38,636 nt of DNA. Source: an uncultured Ruminococcus sp. (GTDB lineage: Bacteria > Bacillota > Clostridia > Oscillospirales > Acutalibacteraceae). The stretch is taken from NCBI GenBank assembly GCA_902768825.1, contig CACXMR010000030.1, positions 1-38,636 on the forward strand. The letters are read 5' to 3'. Position numbers and translations under genes: made by a program. The notes below the pieces were generated by a model. That model was not told where the DNA came from. It searched no databases and worked only from the letters and a program-made list of their open reading frames with translations. Of the stretch, positions 17,685 to 25,690 are shown in pieces (positions within the stretch are counted from its first letter, which is position 1; each line of letters starts with the position of its first letter).

Positions 17685-18203
17685 TCACATCTCATAGAGA
17701 CACTCCATTCTTTCCTCGTCAGAGCTGCGGTTCCTTCTTCCTCCATAGGTTTCAACAAGCCTCATGCCCAGCTTTTCCATAGCACGGCGGGATGCGGTAT
17801 TTTCGGAGTCAGCATGGGCAATGAACCTGGTAATGCCGTATTTTTCACGGACAAACTCCATGAATACGGACGCACTCTCCACTGCGTAGCCATGACCCCA
17901 ATACTGCTTGTTGATTATCCACCCAAGCTCTCCCACAGTGCCGCCCTCAAGGAACTCAATGCTCACAGCTCCTATGTGCACACCGCCAAGCAGGATGGCT
18001 GCATCCAGATATTCCGGCTCTTCCTTCCTCCACTGCTCCTCACATTTGAGAAGGTAGTCCATTACCTCCCTTTCATCGTCGCAGGGCAAAAAGCACATCA
18101 TCTTGGTATTCTCAGGGTCGAGAGAATAAATCCTTGCCCCTTCAAGATGTGCTGTTCCAAGGGGAACAAGGGTGAGCCGTTTGGTTTTAAGGATCATTTC
18201 CAT
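17685..18203 (-). CDS. GNAT-family N-acetyltransferase, RimJ/RimL type
   Basis: 172 residues from ATG 18203 (ATG 18197 is also possible; GGGAG is 13-19 nt upstream, so the site is loose). The N-terminal strand MILKTKRLTLVPL is typical of the RimJ/RimL subgroup, and the acetyl-CoA loop is seen in ELGWIINKQYWGHGYAVES and ENTASRRAMEKLGMR. It would move acetyl from acetyl-CoA to an amine or a protein N-terminus; the substrate is not known. Its stop is 31 nt before pyrB, and it lies just after the ftsZ terminator. Confidence 0.85.
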   Translation of the reverse strand: MEMILKTKRLTLVPLGTAHLEGARIYSLDPENTKMMCFLPCDDEREVMDYLLKCEEQWRKEEPEYLDAAILLGGVHIGAVSIEFLEGGTVGELGWIINKQYWGHGYAVESASVFMEFVREKYGITRFIAHADSENTASRRAMEKLGMRLVETYGGRRNRSSDEERMECLYEM

Positions 18204-18235
18204 ATATCGAAGAGATCTCCCTGTTATTCTTTCTT

Positions 18236-18267
18236 GCAAAAAAGCCTGTCGTAGAAACGGCAGGCTT
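18236..18267 (-). terminator. Terminator of ftsZ
   Basis: On the minus strand AAGCCTGCCG pairs with CGACAGGCTT (plus-strand arms 18242-18251 and 18258-18267) around a 6-nt loop with one mismatch, and runs into six T (18238-18243 as A). It stands 12 nt after the ftsZ stop. Confidence 0.85.
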
Positions 18268-18279
18268 ATAGCAGCAAAA

Positions 18280-19578
18280 TCACTTATTGTTATTGAATAT
18301 CTTCATAATATCCATATATGAATCATCAGAGTCGCTGCTCTGAGGTGCACCCTGCATAGGCTTCTGAGCGGGCATTCCGTTCTTTGTGGCTGCGTTGGGA
18401 TAGATAGGTGCATTGGGGACCTGATTATCCATCGGAGCACCGTTTCTGCCATAGCCGGGCTGCTGGTACATATTCTGAGGATTTCTCTGAACGGGCTTAT
18501 CCTGAGGTCTCTGAGCCGTTCCGAAGCGGTTGGAATCAGGCCTGGAAGCTACCTGGGAGCCGAACTGAAAAGGGAATTTCTTCTCCTCCTTCTTAATAGG
18601 CATAACAGGAAGGATATTGTTATCTGTAGTAGGGAAGCCCGTAGCGATAACGATAACGCTGATGGTGTCCTCCATCTCCTCATCAAGGGCAGCACCCCAG
18701 ATGATTACTGCATCCTCGTCAGCCTGCTCTGAGATCATTGTGGAAGCATCCTGGATCTCGTCCAGACCGATATCGGGAGAAGCCTTGATATTGACGATAA
18801 GACCCTTTGCGCCCTGGATAGAGGTTCCAAGCAGCGGGCTTGAAATAGCGTTCTGAGCTGCGATCTTTGCCTTGTCCTTGCCGGAAGCGACGCCTACGCC
18901 CATGAGTGCATAGCCTGCATCCCTCATTACTGATGTAACGTCTGCAAAGTCGAGATTTACAAGACCGGGTATAACGATAAGGTCCGTAATGCTCTGTACG
19001 CCCTGACGGAGCACGTCGTCAGCTGCAAAGAATGCGTTCTTGAGAGTGATCCTCTCCTCGCTGATGTGCTTGAGTCTTTCATTGGGGATAACGATCAGTG
19101 AGTCAACGTGCTGCTGGAGCTTCTGGATACCGCCCTGAGCCTGCTCCATCCTGCGCTTGCCCTCAAAGAGGAAGGGGGTGGTAACAATGCCTACAGTAAG
19201 GATACCCATTTCCTTAGCGACCTGAGCAACCACAGGAGCAGCTCCTGTACCAGTGCCGCCGCCCATACCTGCAGTGATAAACACCATGTCTGTGTCCTTG
19301 AGAAGCTCGGCGATGACCTCTCTGCTCTCCTCAGCGGCCTTCTCGCCCACCTCCGGCTTTGAGCCTGCGCCCTTGCCGTGAGTGATCTTTTCACCTATCT
19401 GTATCTTCTGTGAAGCCTTTGAACGGTTCAGTGCCTGCTTATCAGTATTTACAGAAATAAACTCAACTCCGGTCACATACTCAACCATGCGGTCAACAGC
19501 GTTGCCGCCGCCTCCGCCGACACCAATAACCTTGATATGTACTATGCTTTCTACCTCGTTCTCAAATTCATAAGGCAT
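18280..19578 (-). CDS. ftsZ: Cell division protein FtsZ
   Basis: 432 residues; tubulin-like GTPase that forms the division ring. The GTP signature [15 protein letters not shown] is intact, as are the N-terminal [15 protein letters not shown] and the T7 loop [11 protein letters not shown]. After about residue 320 comes a Gln/Asn/Pro-rich linker and a short conserved tail ending [11 protein letters not shown], the usual docking site for FtsA/SepF-like partners. ATG at 19578 is preferred to 19608 because GGAGGGAG lies 8 nt before it. It is last in the dcw cluster, separated from ftsQ by 278 nt with a candidate promoter. Confidence 0.97.
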   Translation of the reverse strand: MPYEFENEVESIVHIKVIGVGGGGGNAVDRMVEYVTGVEFISVNTDKQALNRSKASQKIQIGEKITHGKGAGSKPEVGEKAAEESREVIAELLKDTDMVFITAGMGGGTGTGAAPVVAQVAKEMGILTVGIVTTPFLFEGKRRMEQAQGGIQKLQQHVDSLIVIPNERLKHISEERITLKNAFFAADDVLRQGVQSITDLIVIPGLVNLDFADVTSVMRDAGYALMGVGVASGKDKAKIAAQNAISSPLLGTSIQGAKGLIVNIKASPDIGLDEIQDASTMISEQADEDAVIIWGAALDEEMEDTISVIVIATGFPTTDNNILPVMPIKKEEKKFPFQFGSQVASRPDSNRFGTAQRPQDKPVQRNPQNMYQQPGYGRNGAPMDNQVPNAPIYPNAATKNGMPAQKPMQGAPQSSDSDDSYMDIMKIFNNNK

Positions 19579-19668
19579 TTGTAATACTCCCTCCATGTAT
19601 TTATACATCTGACAGAACTCATCTTTTTAATTCTGACATTGCCGTTATAATATAATACAACTGATACT

Positions 19669-19697
19669 AATTTACCACTTTTGCGGCAAAATTTCAA
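19669..19697 (-). promoter_or_regulatory. Candidate ftsZ promoter
   Basis: Minus strand: TTGAAA (19692-19697, 5 of 6), a 17-nt spacer, TAAATT (19669-19674, 4 of 6). The start would be near 19662, giving a leader of about 85 nt. The rest of 19579-19856 shows no gene and no clear terminator. Confidence 0.45.
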
Positions 19698-19856
19698 TAT
19701 CTCCAACCTTTTTTTGCGCAGATTTATTATTCTTCAAATAAAACCCCGCAAGATCACCTGTTTTTTTGTTCAATATGCCATACATTGACCATAATCCTGT
19801 TACCTACAAACAAGATTTATTACGACCAACCCTTACATCGCTATTCCCTCGGAAAG

Positions 19857-21515
19857 CTACTCAAAATCCTGATCCGTGTCGTCCCCGTTGCCATAGTCCG
19901 GAGTGTAGTCATTGTCGTCTCCGGTATCGTAGTCCGGAGTGTAATCGTTATCGTCTCCGGTATCATAATCCGGGGTGTAGTCATTGTCGTCTCCGGTATC
20001 GTAGTCCGGGGTGTAATCGTTGTCATCTCCGGTATCATAGTCAAGGGTGTAGTCATTGTCGTCTCCGGTATCGTAGTCCGGGGTGTAGTCGTTGTCGTCT
20101 CCGGTATCATAGTCCGGGGTGTAGTCGTTGTCGTCTCCGGTATCATTGTCCGGGATGTAACTGCTTTCGCCGCCGTCATTGTCAACAGTGCTTTCCGCAG
20201 TTACCTCGGATGATGTCTCAGGCTGTGACACCGATGAAGTCTCGGAAACCTGAGACTCCTGCTCTGAAGTCTTAGGCTTTTCGGCTGCGGAGCTTTGCTG
20301 TGCCGGCTGCGGCTTTGCCGAAGACTCCTCAGGTTTTTTCTTTGAGCTGAAAAATGATTTTCCGCCATCCGCCGAGCTGAGAGAAACATCAAGTGTTCCC
20401 ACGTCGTCAGAGTGGATATCCTTGTCTATGATCTTCTTAGCCGTTTTCAGCTTATAATCAATATTTTCAGGAGTACCGATCACTATATGCAGCCCTGTTT
20501 TTATCTCAATGACTATCTTTGACAGGTTACTGATATCTATGACCCTGAGGGGGCTGAACTTATACTCATCGGCCGAGGCAAGTATTTCGCTGATATATTC
20601 CTCCACCTTCGGATCCTTGTATTTCACAGAGGATGACAGCTTTGGCGTCATCAGCTTTGCGCCCATGACGATAGGCACGTCACCCTGCTTCTTATCGGAA
20701 ATATCGATTATCTTCCCGCTCTCGCTGAGAAGAACATATTTTCCGTCACTTTCGATCATAGATGTGGGCACAGCCTCTTTAACGCTGATAATTATTTTGT
20801 TAAACAGCTTTTTCCTGATGTCCACCGACTCGATATAGGGAAACTTCTTCCAAATCTCCGTTTCGCCCGGAGAGGTGTTGCATAATATCAGGTTGTCGCC
20901 GGTATTTATCTGACAGGCGCTTATGATATCCTCGGCAGGATACCTGGTTTCCCCTTCCACCTCTATCTCGTCTATCTTAAAGAAAACGGTGATGGACAGC
21001 ACAAAGCATACGGACACCAGCACCAGCACCGTCAGGGTATAAAACAGCAGCCTTTTCAGCATCCGCTTAAAGGGACTGCTGGGCGCCTTTGCCTTTGGCA
21101 GCGGCTTGAGGTAATGCAGATAGCTTTCCGGTCTTTCCTTTTTCAAGACATTCTCGGCATCAAGCATTTCCGACCCGTTAAAGGCATCACCATAGTTTCT
21201 GTCGCCTTCAACCGAGCTGTGGCTCTTACCCTTATGCTTCTTGCTTCCCTTATATATCCTTTTGGCTCCTGGGCTCTTCCTATAGGGATTCTTTGCAAGA
21301 CTCTTCTCCCATTCAGCCTTCTTTTTATCCTGCACTGCCCCGGACTCAGCGGCTGTTACGCTTCCCTTTGCAGACTTGCTCTGCATCTTGCCGGAAGCAC
21401 CCTTTTTGCCCGTGCTGCCACTCTTATCCTTAGTTCCTGAAGGCGTCGGCTTTCCGGCGCTCTTTTTTCTTCCGGTATTATCCGTCCTTTTGTTGCTCAT
21501 ATCCTGCTTTTTCAT
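19857..21515 (-). CDS. ftsQ: Cell division protein FtsQ/DivIB with acidic repeat tail
   Basis: 552 residues, about twice the usual length. Residues 1-155 are a very basic, low-complexity cytoplasmic part (many Lys, Ser, Gly). One membrane segment lies at about 156-179, followed by a POTRA domain (FKIDEIEVEGETRYPAEDII onward) and the beta domain that binds FtsL/FtsB. From about 390 a Ser/Glu/Pro linker leads to eight 12-residue repeats of the form YTPDYDTGDDND (453-548) and the end QDFE. The tail is extracellular and strongly negative. ATG at 21515 is chosen for the AGGAGG 4 nt upstream. It follows murG in the cluster. Family assignment is firm; the role of the tail is unknown. Confidence 0.9.
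   Translation of the reverse strand: MKKQDMSNKRTDNTGRKKSAGKPTPSGTKDKSGSTGKKGASGKMQSKSAKGSVTAAESGAVQDKKKAEWEKSLAKNPYRKSPGAKRIYKGSKKHKGKSHSSVEGDRNYGDAFNGSEMLDAENVLKKERPESYLHYLKPLPKAKAPSSPFKRMLKRLLFYTLTVLVLVSVCFVLSITVFFKIDEIEVEGETRYPAEDIISACQINTGDNLILCNTSPGETEIWKKFPYIESVDIRKKLFNKIIISVKEAVPTSMIESDGKYVLLSESGKIIDISDKKQGDVPIVMGAKLMTPKLSSSVKYKDPKVEEYISEILASADEYKFSPLRVIDISNLSKIVIEIKTGLHIVIGTPENIDYKLKTAKKIIDKDIHSDDVGTLDVSLSSADGGKSFFSSKKKPEESSAKPQPAQQSSAAEKPKTSEQESQVSETSSVSQPETSSEVTAESTVDNDGGESSYIPDNDTGDDNDYTPDYDTGDDNDYTPDYDTGDDNDYTLDYDTGDDNDYTPDYDTGDDNDYTPDYDTGDDNDYTPDYDTGDDNDYTPDYGNGDDTDQDFE
19872..20159 (-). repeat. 36-bp minisatellite coding for the FtsQ tail (8 units)
   Basis: Eight in-frame 36-bp units code for the 12-residue repeats. 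The six middle units are nearly identical (one has Leu for Pro); the first (YIPDNDTGDDND) and last (YTPDYGNGDDTD) have diverged, as is usual at the edges of an expanding array. The unit number probably varies between strains. Confidence 0.95.
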
Positions 21516-21560
21516 CTTCCCTCCTGTACAATGCCGCAGCATCCCTGTTGTGTCACTGCA

Positions 21561-22697
21561 TTATTTCTTTTGGGAGGAGGCCGTGGATAGGACCTCGATC
21601 ATCACCGAATAGATACGCTTTGCAGCGTCGTCGATGGCCATTTTGCGGGCGTTTTCCGAATATTGCGCAAGACGGACAGGGTCGGAAGCAAGCTTGTCAA
21701 TTTCCTCAGTCAGTCTTTCCGGAGTAAGATCCTTTTCCTCCACCATAACTGCAGCATCATGGCTCACAAGAGACATTGCGTTGTGGAACTGGTGGTTCTC
21801 GGCTACATTAGGCGAGGGAATGAGGATAGACGGCTTGCCCTTGACCTGTATCTCGCTGAGAGTGATAGCTCCCGCCCTGGCGATAACAAGATCCGCCGCC
21901 GCAAGACAAACAGGCATATCGTTAATATACTCACGAATATCCAGATTCTTTGCGTTTTCGAGATCGGCACCCTTTTCCCTCAGCAGGTCGGGGAACCATT
22001 TTCCATACTGGCCATAGGCATGGATGTGCTGATACTTTCCGTCCTTTGCGCTCCTTGCTATTATATCCGCAAGAGAGCGGTTGATCTTCTCGGCACCAAG
22101 ACTTCCGCCAAAGGAAAGTATGACCGGTCTTTCGTCAAGTCCAAGATTTTTTCTTGATTCGGCCTTATCCGCCCTGAGTATCTCTCCCCTTACAGGATTG
22201 CCCGTATCCACAAAGCGGCAGCTTTCCTTAAAGTGCTTCCTTGCGTCCGGCATAGCAAGCATCACACGGGTAGCCTTTCCTGACAGCATCTTGTTGGTCA
22301 CACCCGGATATGCATTCTGCTCATGTATAAGCGTAGGAATACCCAGCTTTGCTGCAGCCCTCAGTACCGGACCGCTTACATATCCGCCGGTGCCGATGCA
22401 GATATCAGGCCCGAATTCCTCAATTATCTTTTTTGCCGCCTTGCCTGCGGAAATAGCCTTTTTGACCGTAACGATGTTTTCTCCAAAGGCCTTGATGGAC
22501 ACCTTTCTGCGAAAGCCCTGGACGCTGATGCTGCGAAACTCAAAGCCTGCCTGAGGCACCAGCCTTTCCTCCATGCCGCCCTTGTTGCCCACATACAGAA
22601 TCTCCGCATCGGGCTGACGTTCTTTCAAATATCCGGCAATGGCAAGAGCAGGATTGATATGTCCCGCCGTGCCTCCGCCTGCAAACAATACTCTCAT
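21561..22697 (-). CDS. murG: UDP-GlcNAc:undecaprenyl-PP-MurNAc-pentapeptide GlcNAc transferase
   Basis: 378 residues; GT-B glycosyltransferase that turns lipid I into lipid II on the inner face of the membrane. The N-terminal glycine loop is FAGGGTAGHINPALAIA, a second is IGTGGYVSGPVL, and the donor site is seen in LSFGGSLGAEKIN and HEQNAYPG. It starts with GAGGTG about 6 nt upstream, 46 nt after ftsW. Confidence 0.97.
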   Translation of the reverse strand: MRVLFAGGGTAGHINPALAIAGYLKERQPDAEILYVGNKGGMEERLVPQAGFEFRSISVQGFRRKVSIKAFGENIVTVKKAISAGKAAKKIIEEFGPDICIGTGGYVSGPVLRAAAKLGIPTLIHEQNAYPGVTNKMLSGKATRVMLAMPDARKHFKESCRFVDTGNPVRGEILRADKAESRKNLGLDERPVILSFGGSLGAEKINRSLADIIARSAKDGKYQHIHAYGQYGKWFPDLLREKGADLENAKNLDIREYINDMPVCLAAADLVIARAGAITLSEIQVKGKPSILIPSPNVAENHQFHNAMSLVSHDAAVMVEEKDLTPERLTEEIDKLASDPVRLAQYSENARKMAIDDAAKRIYSVMIEVLSTASSQKK

Positions 22698-22743
22698 AAA
22701 AACACCTCATATCATCTGTCAATGCAAAGCCTTATCTGTCCTG

Positions 22744-23950
22744 CTAATTATTATTGATAACCGACGTTCGTGATATCGACAGCACTATACCCATCTGGGC
22801 AAGAAGGGTTATCAGCGAAGATCCTCCATAGCTGAAGAACGGCAGACTGATACCCGTATTGGGCAGCCAGTCAGTGATAACCATAATGTTGAGTATGACC
22901 TGTAGGCCTATCTGTGCGGAAAGTCCGATTCCCAGGAGAGAACCAAACTTATCCTTTGCCCTCATGGAAATGGTGATTCCCCTGAGCACCAGAAGCGCAA
23001 AGATGCAGAGTATCACAGCAGCACCTATAAAGCCCAGCTCCTCGCAAACTACGGAGAACACAAAGTCGTTCTGCACCTCAGGGATGTAAAGGAACTTCTG
23101 CCTTGACTGACCGAAGCCCAGTCCCCAGAAGCCGCCGGAGCCGATAGCATAAAGGGAATTCCTTGTCTGATAGGTGTCCCAATAAAGGTCGTCCGGAGGA
23201 TTTAGAGCAAGCCCCCAGCCGTGCATTCGCTCCATAGCATAGCCCAGCTTGTCAGTCACGGCAAGCGCCAACACTCCAAGGGCGATTACCGCTCCTCCTA
23301 TCACAAACCACCTTAGCTTTACGCCGCTTATAAACATCATCAGCGCAATAAGCAGCAGCATGATGACGATTCCGGAATAGTGGGGCTCCAGTATCAGCAG
23401 ACCGGAAAAGACCACGAGAATTATCAGCGGCGGAAGCACCCCATATTTGAAGGTATCCATCTTTTTGAAATGTATGGACCCCCAGTGCGCCAAAAACAGT
23501 ATCGCCGCAAATTTTGCGATTTCAGATGCTTGAATAGTAAATGAACCAATATATATCCACCTGCGCACACCCCTTGCCGGCAGCACCAGCACTGCGACAA
23601 GTGCAAATATAGCGGCTATCAGCACAAAGTAAGTAAGCTTGTGGAAATGGTGATAGTCAAAATACGACAGGCCTATCATCACAAACACACCAATCGCCGC
23701 GTACCGGCTCTGCTTCATTAAATAGTTATAGCTGTCACCGGTATTCGCATAGGCCGATGGGTAGCTCGCAGAAAACATCATTATCAGTCCCAGAATGACA
23801 ATCCATTCCCTGTCTGACGGAAAAAAGCTTGAGCTTTTTCTTGACCTTCTGAGGAAAGGTGATCCTCTGACCGCCCTGTCTGTTAGGACTGTTGCTTTGT
23901 CGAGAATCAGGATTCGGCAGCTTTCTTGCCGGTGAGGAATCTTTTATCAA
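22744..23950 (-). CDS. ftsW: Lipid II polymerase FtsW, reading frame broken by one base
   Basis: The main frame (from ATG 23781, 345 residues) has the SEDS-family core, including GVRRWIYIGSFTIQASEIAK and FGQSRQKFLYIPEVQNDFVF, and ends near SYGGSSLITLLAQMG. It lacks a proper N-terminus and starts inside the first membrane helix. Upstream, a second frame opens at TTG 23950 behind AAAGGAAG and codes a basic tail (MIKDSSPARKLPNPDSRQ ... KVKKKLKLF). The two join perfectly as KLKLF-PSDREWIVILGLIMM if one T of the T6 run at 23821-23826 is removed. Either the sequence carries a one-base error, or the gene is frameshifted and relies on slippage. FtsW is normally essential, so a true null is unlikely. 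Confidence 0.85.
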
Positions 23951-23995
23951 CCGCTGACACTTCCTTTCTCATAGATTATGCAGCAAAAGCCCCTA

Positions 23996-25027
23996 TCAGG
24001 CGCCAATGCTGAAGGCCGGCACACGATAATTGCCGTAAACAACGATAATGAACGAGAGAGCGCCGCAGATAACAGCAAAGATACTGAAGGTTATGACGAT
24101 CTTTACCTCTGACCAGCCGCTCATCTCAAAATGATGATGTATCGGGCTCATCTTGAAAAGGCGCTTTCCGTGGGTAGCCTTGAAATAAAGCACCTGCAGG
24201 ATAACGGAGAACATCTCCAGAATATAAACAAGACCCATGAGCACCAGCATGATGGGCATATCCAGAGCAAAGGCTATGGCGCACACATATCCGCCGAGAT
24301 AAAGGGAGCCTGTATCTCCCATGAATACCTTTGCCGGATGGAAATTCCACACAAGGAAGCCAAGGCAGCCGCCGGCAAGGGCAGCAGACATGATAGAAAC
24401 TCCCATTCTGCTGACATAGCTTGCGATGAGCATGAAGAAAATAGCGATAAAGAATGTAACCGAGCCGTCGAGTCCGTCAATACCGTCAGTAAGATTTGCG
24501 GCATTGACCACGCCCACGATGAGTATGGCAGCCAGCGGGTAGTAGAGTATCCCAAGATCCAGCATACCATAGAAGGGGATGAAGGTTTCGGTGCTGCCTC
24601 CGAAAAGCTGAATTGTCACCAGATATGCGATAGCCACGACAAACTGCAGAATAAGCTTCTGCCAGGCAGTAAGACCGAGATTCCTCTTCTTCACTGCCTT
24701 GATATAGTCGTCGATAAAGCCGATAGCTCCGAAAGCCGCCGCCATAAACATACCCGCAAAAATCTTTGCGTTCATCAGCGGAAGCTCGGCAACACCAAAG
24801 GCGTGATACAGCAGCACACAGGCTACTCCCGCCACTATGCTGGCAATAATGAACATGAAGCCTCCCATTATGGGAGTGCCCTGTTTTGAGTTGTGCCATG
24901 AGGGACCCTCCTCACGGATGGTCTGTCCGAAATGAATCTTTTTGAGGAAGGGAACCAGCCATATACCAAGCACCGCAGCCACAGCAAAAGCAGCCACCGC
25001 AGCTATCACAGTCCATAATCCAGTCAT
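23996..25027 (-). CDS. mraY: Phospho-MurNAc-pentapeptide translocase
   Basis: 343 residues, about ten membrane segments. It links phospho-MurNAc-pentapeptide to undecaprenyl phosphate, making lipid I. Signatures: EEGPSWHNSKQGTPIMGG near the start, IDDYIKAVKKRNLGL with the catalytic Asp pair, NLTDGIDGLDG, and PIHHHFEMSGWSE. ATG at 25027 follows AGGTGG by 9 nt and is preferred to 25060. It lies between the Mur-ligase-like gene and ftsW. Confidence 0.96.
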   Translation of the reverse strand: MTGLWTVIAAVAAFAVAAVLGIWLVPFLKKIHFGQTIREEGPSWHNSKQGTPIMGGFMFIIASIVAGVACVLLYHAFGVAELPLMNAKIFAGMFMAAAFGAIGFIDDYIKAVKKRNLGLTAWQKLILQFVVAIAYLVTIQLFGGSTETFIPFYGMLDLGILYYPLAAILIVGVVNAANLTDGIDGLDGSVTFFIAIFFMLIASYVSRMGVSIMSAALAGGCLGFLVWNFHPAKVFMGDTGSLYLGGYVCAIAFALDMPIMLVLMGLVYILEMFSVILQVLYFKATHGKRLFKMSPIHHHFEMSGWSEVKIVITFSIFAVICGALSFIIVVYGNYRVPAFSIGA

Positions 25028-25091
25028 TATTAATATCCACCTTTCATGTACCCGCCGCACTGCGGCAATTTTTCAGAAAGCCAGCCGCCAT

Positions 25092-25649
25092 TCACGTTTT
25101 CCCGCCTGACGCCCCCGGCTCCTTCTCCTCTTTCCTTCTCCCGAAGCAGCCCACTATGGATGCAATGGGAATTCCCGCATTGATGAGCACCGCACTGCAA
25201 AGCAGCACATCTCTCACGGAAACATCATTCCTTTTTACACGCACCCTGCTGAGGATCCCGGCACTGAGGATATCGAATACCGGCAGACCGTCCTGAGCAC
25301 TGACGTTGCGGCAGGTGAGATCGGCGCCGTACTGATCCTCAGAAAAGGTAAAAACATTACCGCAGACGCCCTGCCACACCTGTGCGTTTGCATAGTCGGT
25401 CACAACGACACCTGACATCTCAGCAGTGTTGGGGTCAACACAGCTCTCATCACAAACGATTATGTCGGGGCACTCCTGTTCCGGAGCACCCTCTCTCCCC
25501 TGACAGCTCATAAAAACATATGCAACATTGTCCCCCTCCGTCCTGAGGCCTGCATCAAAACCACATTCAACAAGGGCATCGCACACTATACGGGAATATC
25601 TGCAGGCATCCCTGCATCTGAACCCGATTGTTCCGGAAAAACCATTCAT
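25092..25649 (-). CDS. Cysteine-rich protein resembling a degenerate Mur ligase central domain
   Basis: 185 residues with 12 Cys. I do not recognise an established family, but the layout follows a Mur ligase ATPase domain. Residues 4-38 (FSGTIGFRCRDACR ... ALVECGFDAGLRTEG) match the strand, P-loop and helix of Mur enzymes (TGTNGKTT ... L...G...GLIGT) with the Lys-Thr-Thr of the P-loop replaced. Residues 61-85 end in VVVTDYAN. Residues 97-168 (GNVFTFSEDQYGADLTCRNV ... LLCSAVLINAGIPIASIV) match the end of the domain (GL-x-ADV-x-A-x-N; N-x-x-A-A-x-A-x-x-x-GI). There is no substrate-binding or ligase C-terminal domain. It occupies the murE-murF position between the PBP and mraY genes. GGAG lies 8 nt before the start. 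Resemblance is by eye only. Confidence 0.6.
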   Translation of the reverse strand: MNGFSGTIGFRCRDACRYSRIVCDALVECGFDAGLRTEGDNVAYVFMSCQGREGAPEQECPDIIVCDESCVDPNTAEMSGVVVTDYANAQVWQGVCGNVFTFSEDQYGADLTCRNVSAQDGLPVFDILSAGILSRVRVKRNDVSVRDVLLCSAVLINAGIPIASIVGCFGRRKEEKEPGASGGKT

Positions 25650-25690
25650 ACACTCATCTCCTATGCTGCAGAGTACCCGCAGGCCTGATG

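Noticed and set aside
19872-20159. Regular 36-bp repeats suggesting a CRISPR array
   Set aside because: There are no spacers between the units; they are contiguous, in frame and code for the FtsQ tail.
19766-20275. Long open frames on the plus strand opposite the end of ftsQ
   Set aside because: They are mirror readings of the 36-bp minisatellite; the repeated Cys/Arg or Val/Ile products are low complexity and have no ribosome binding site. FtsQ on the minus strand explains the region.
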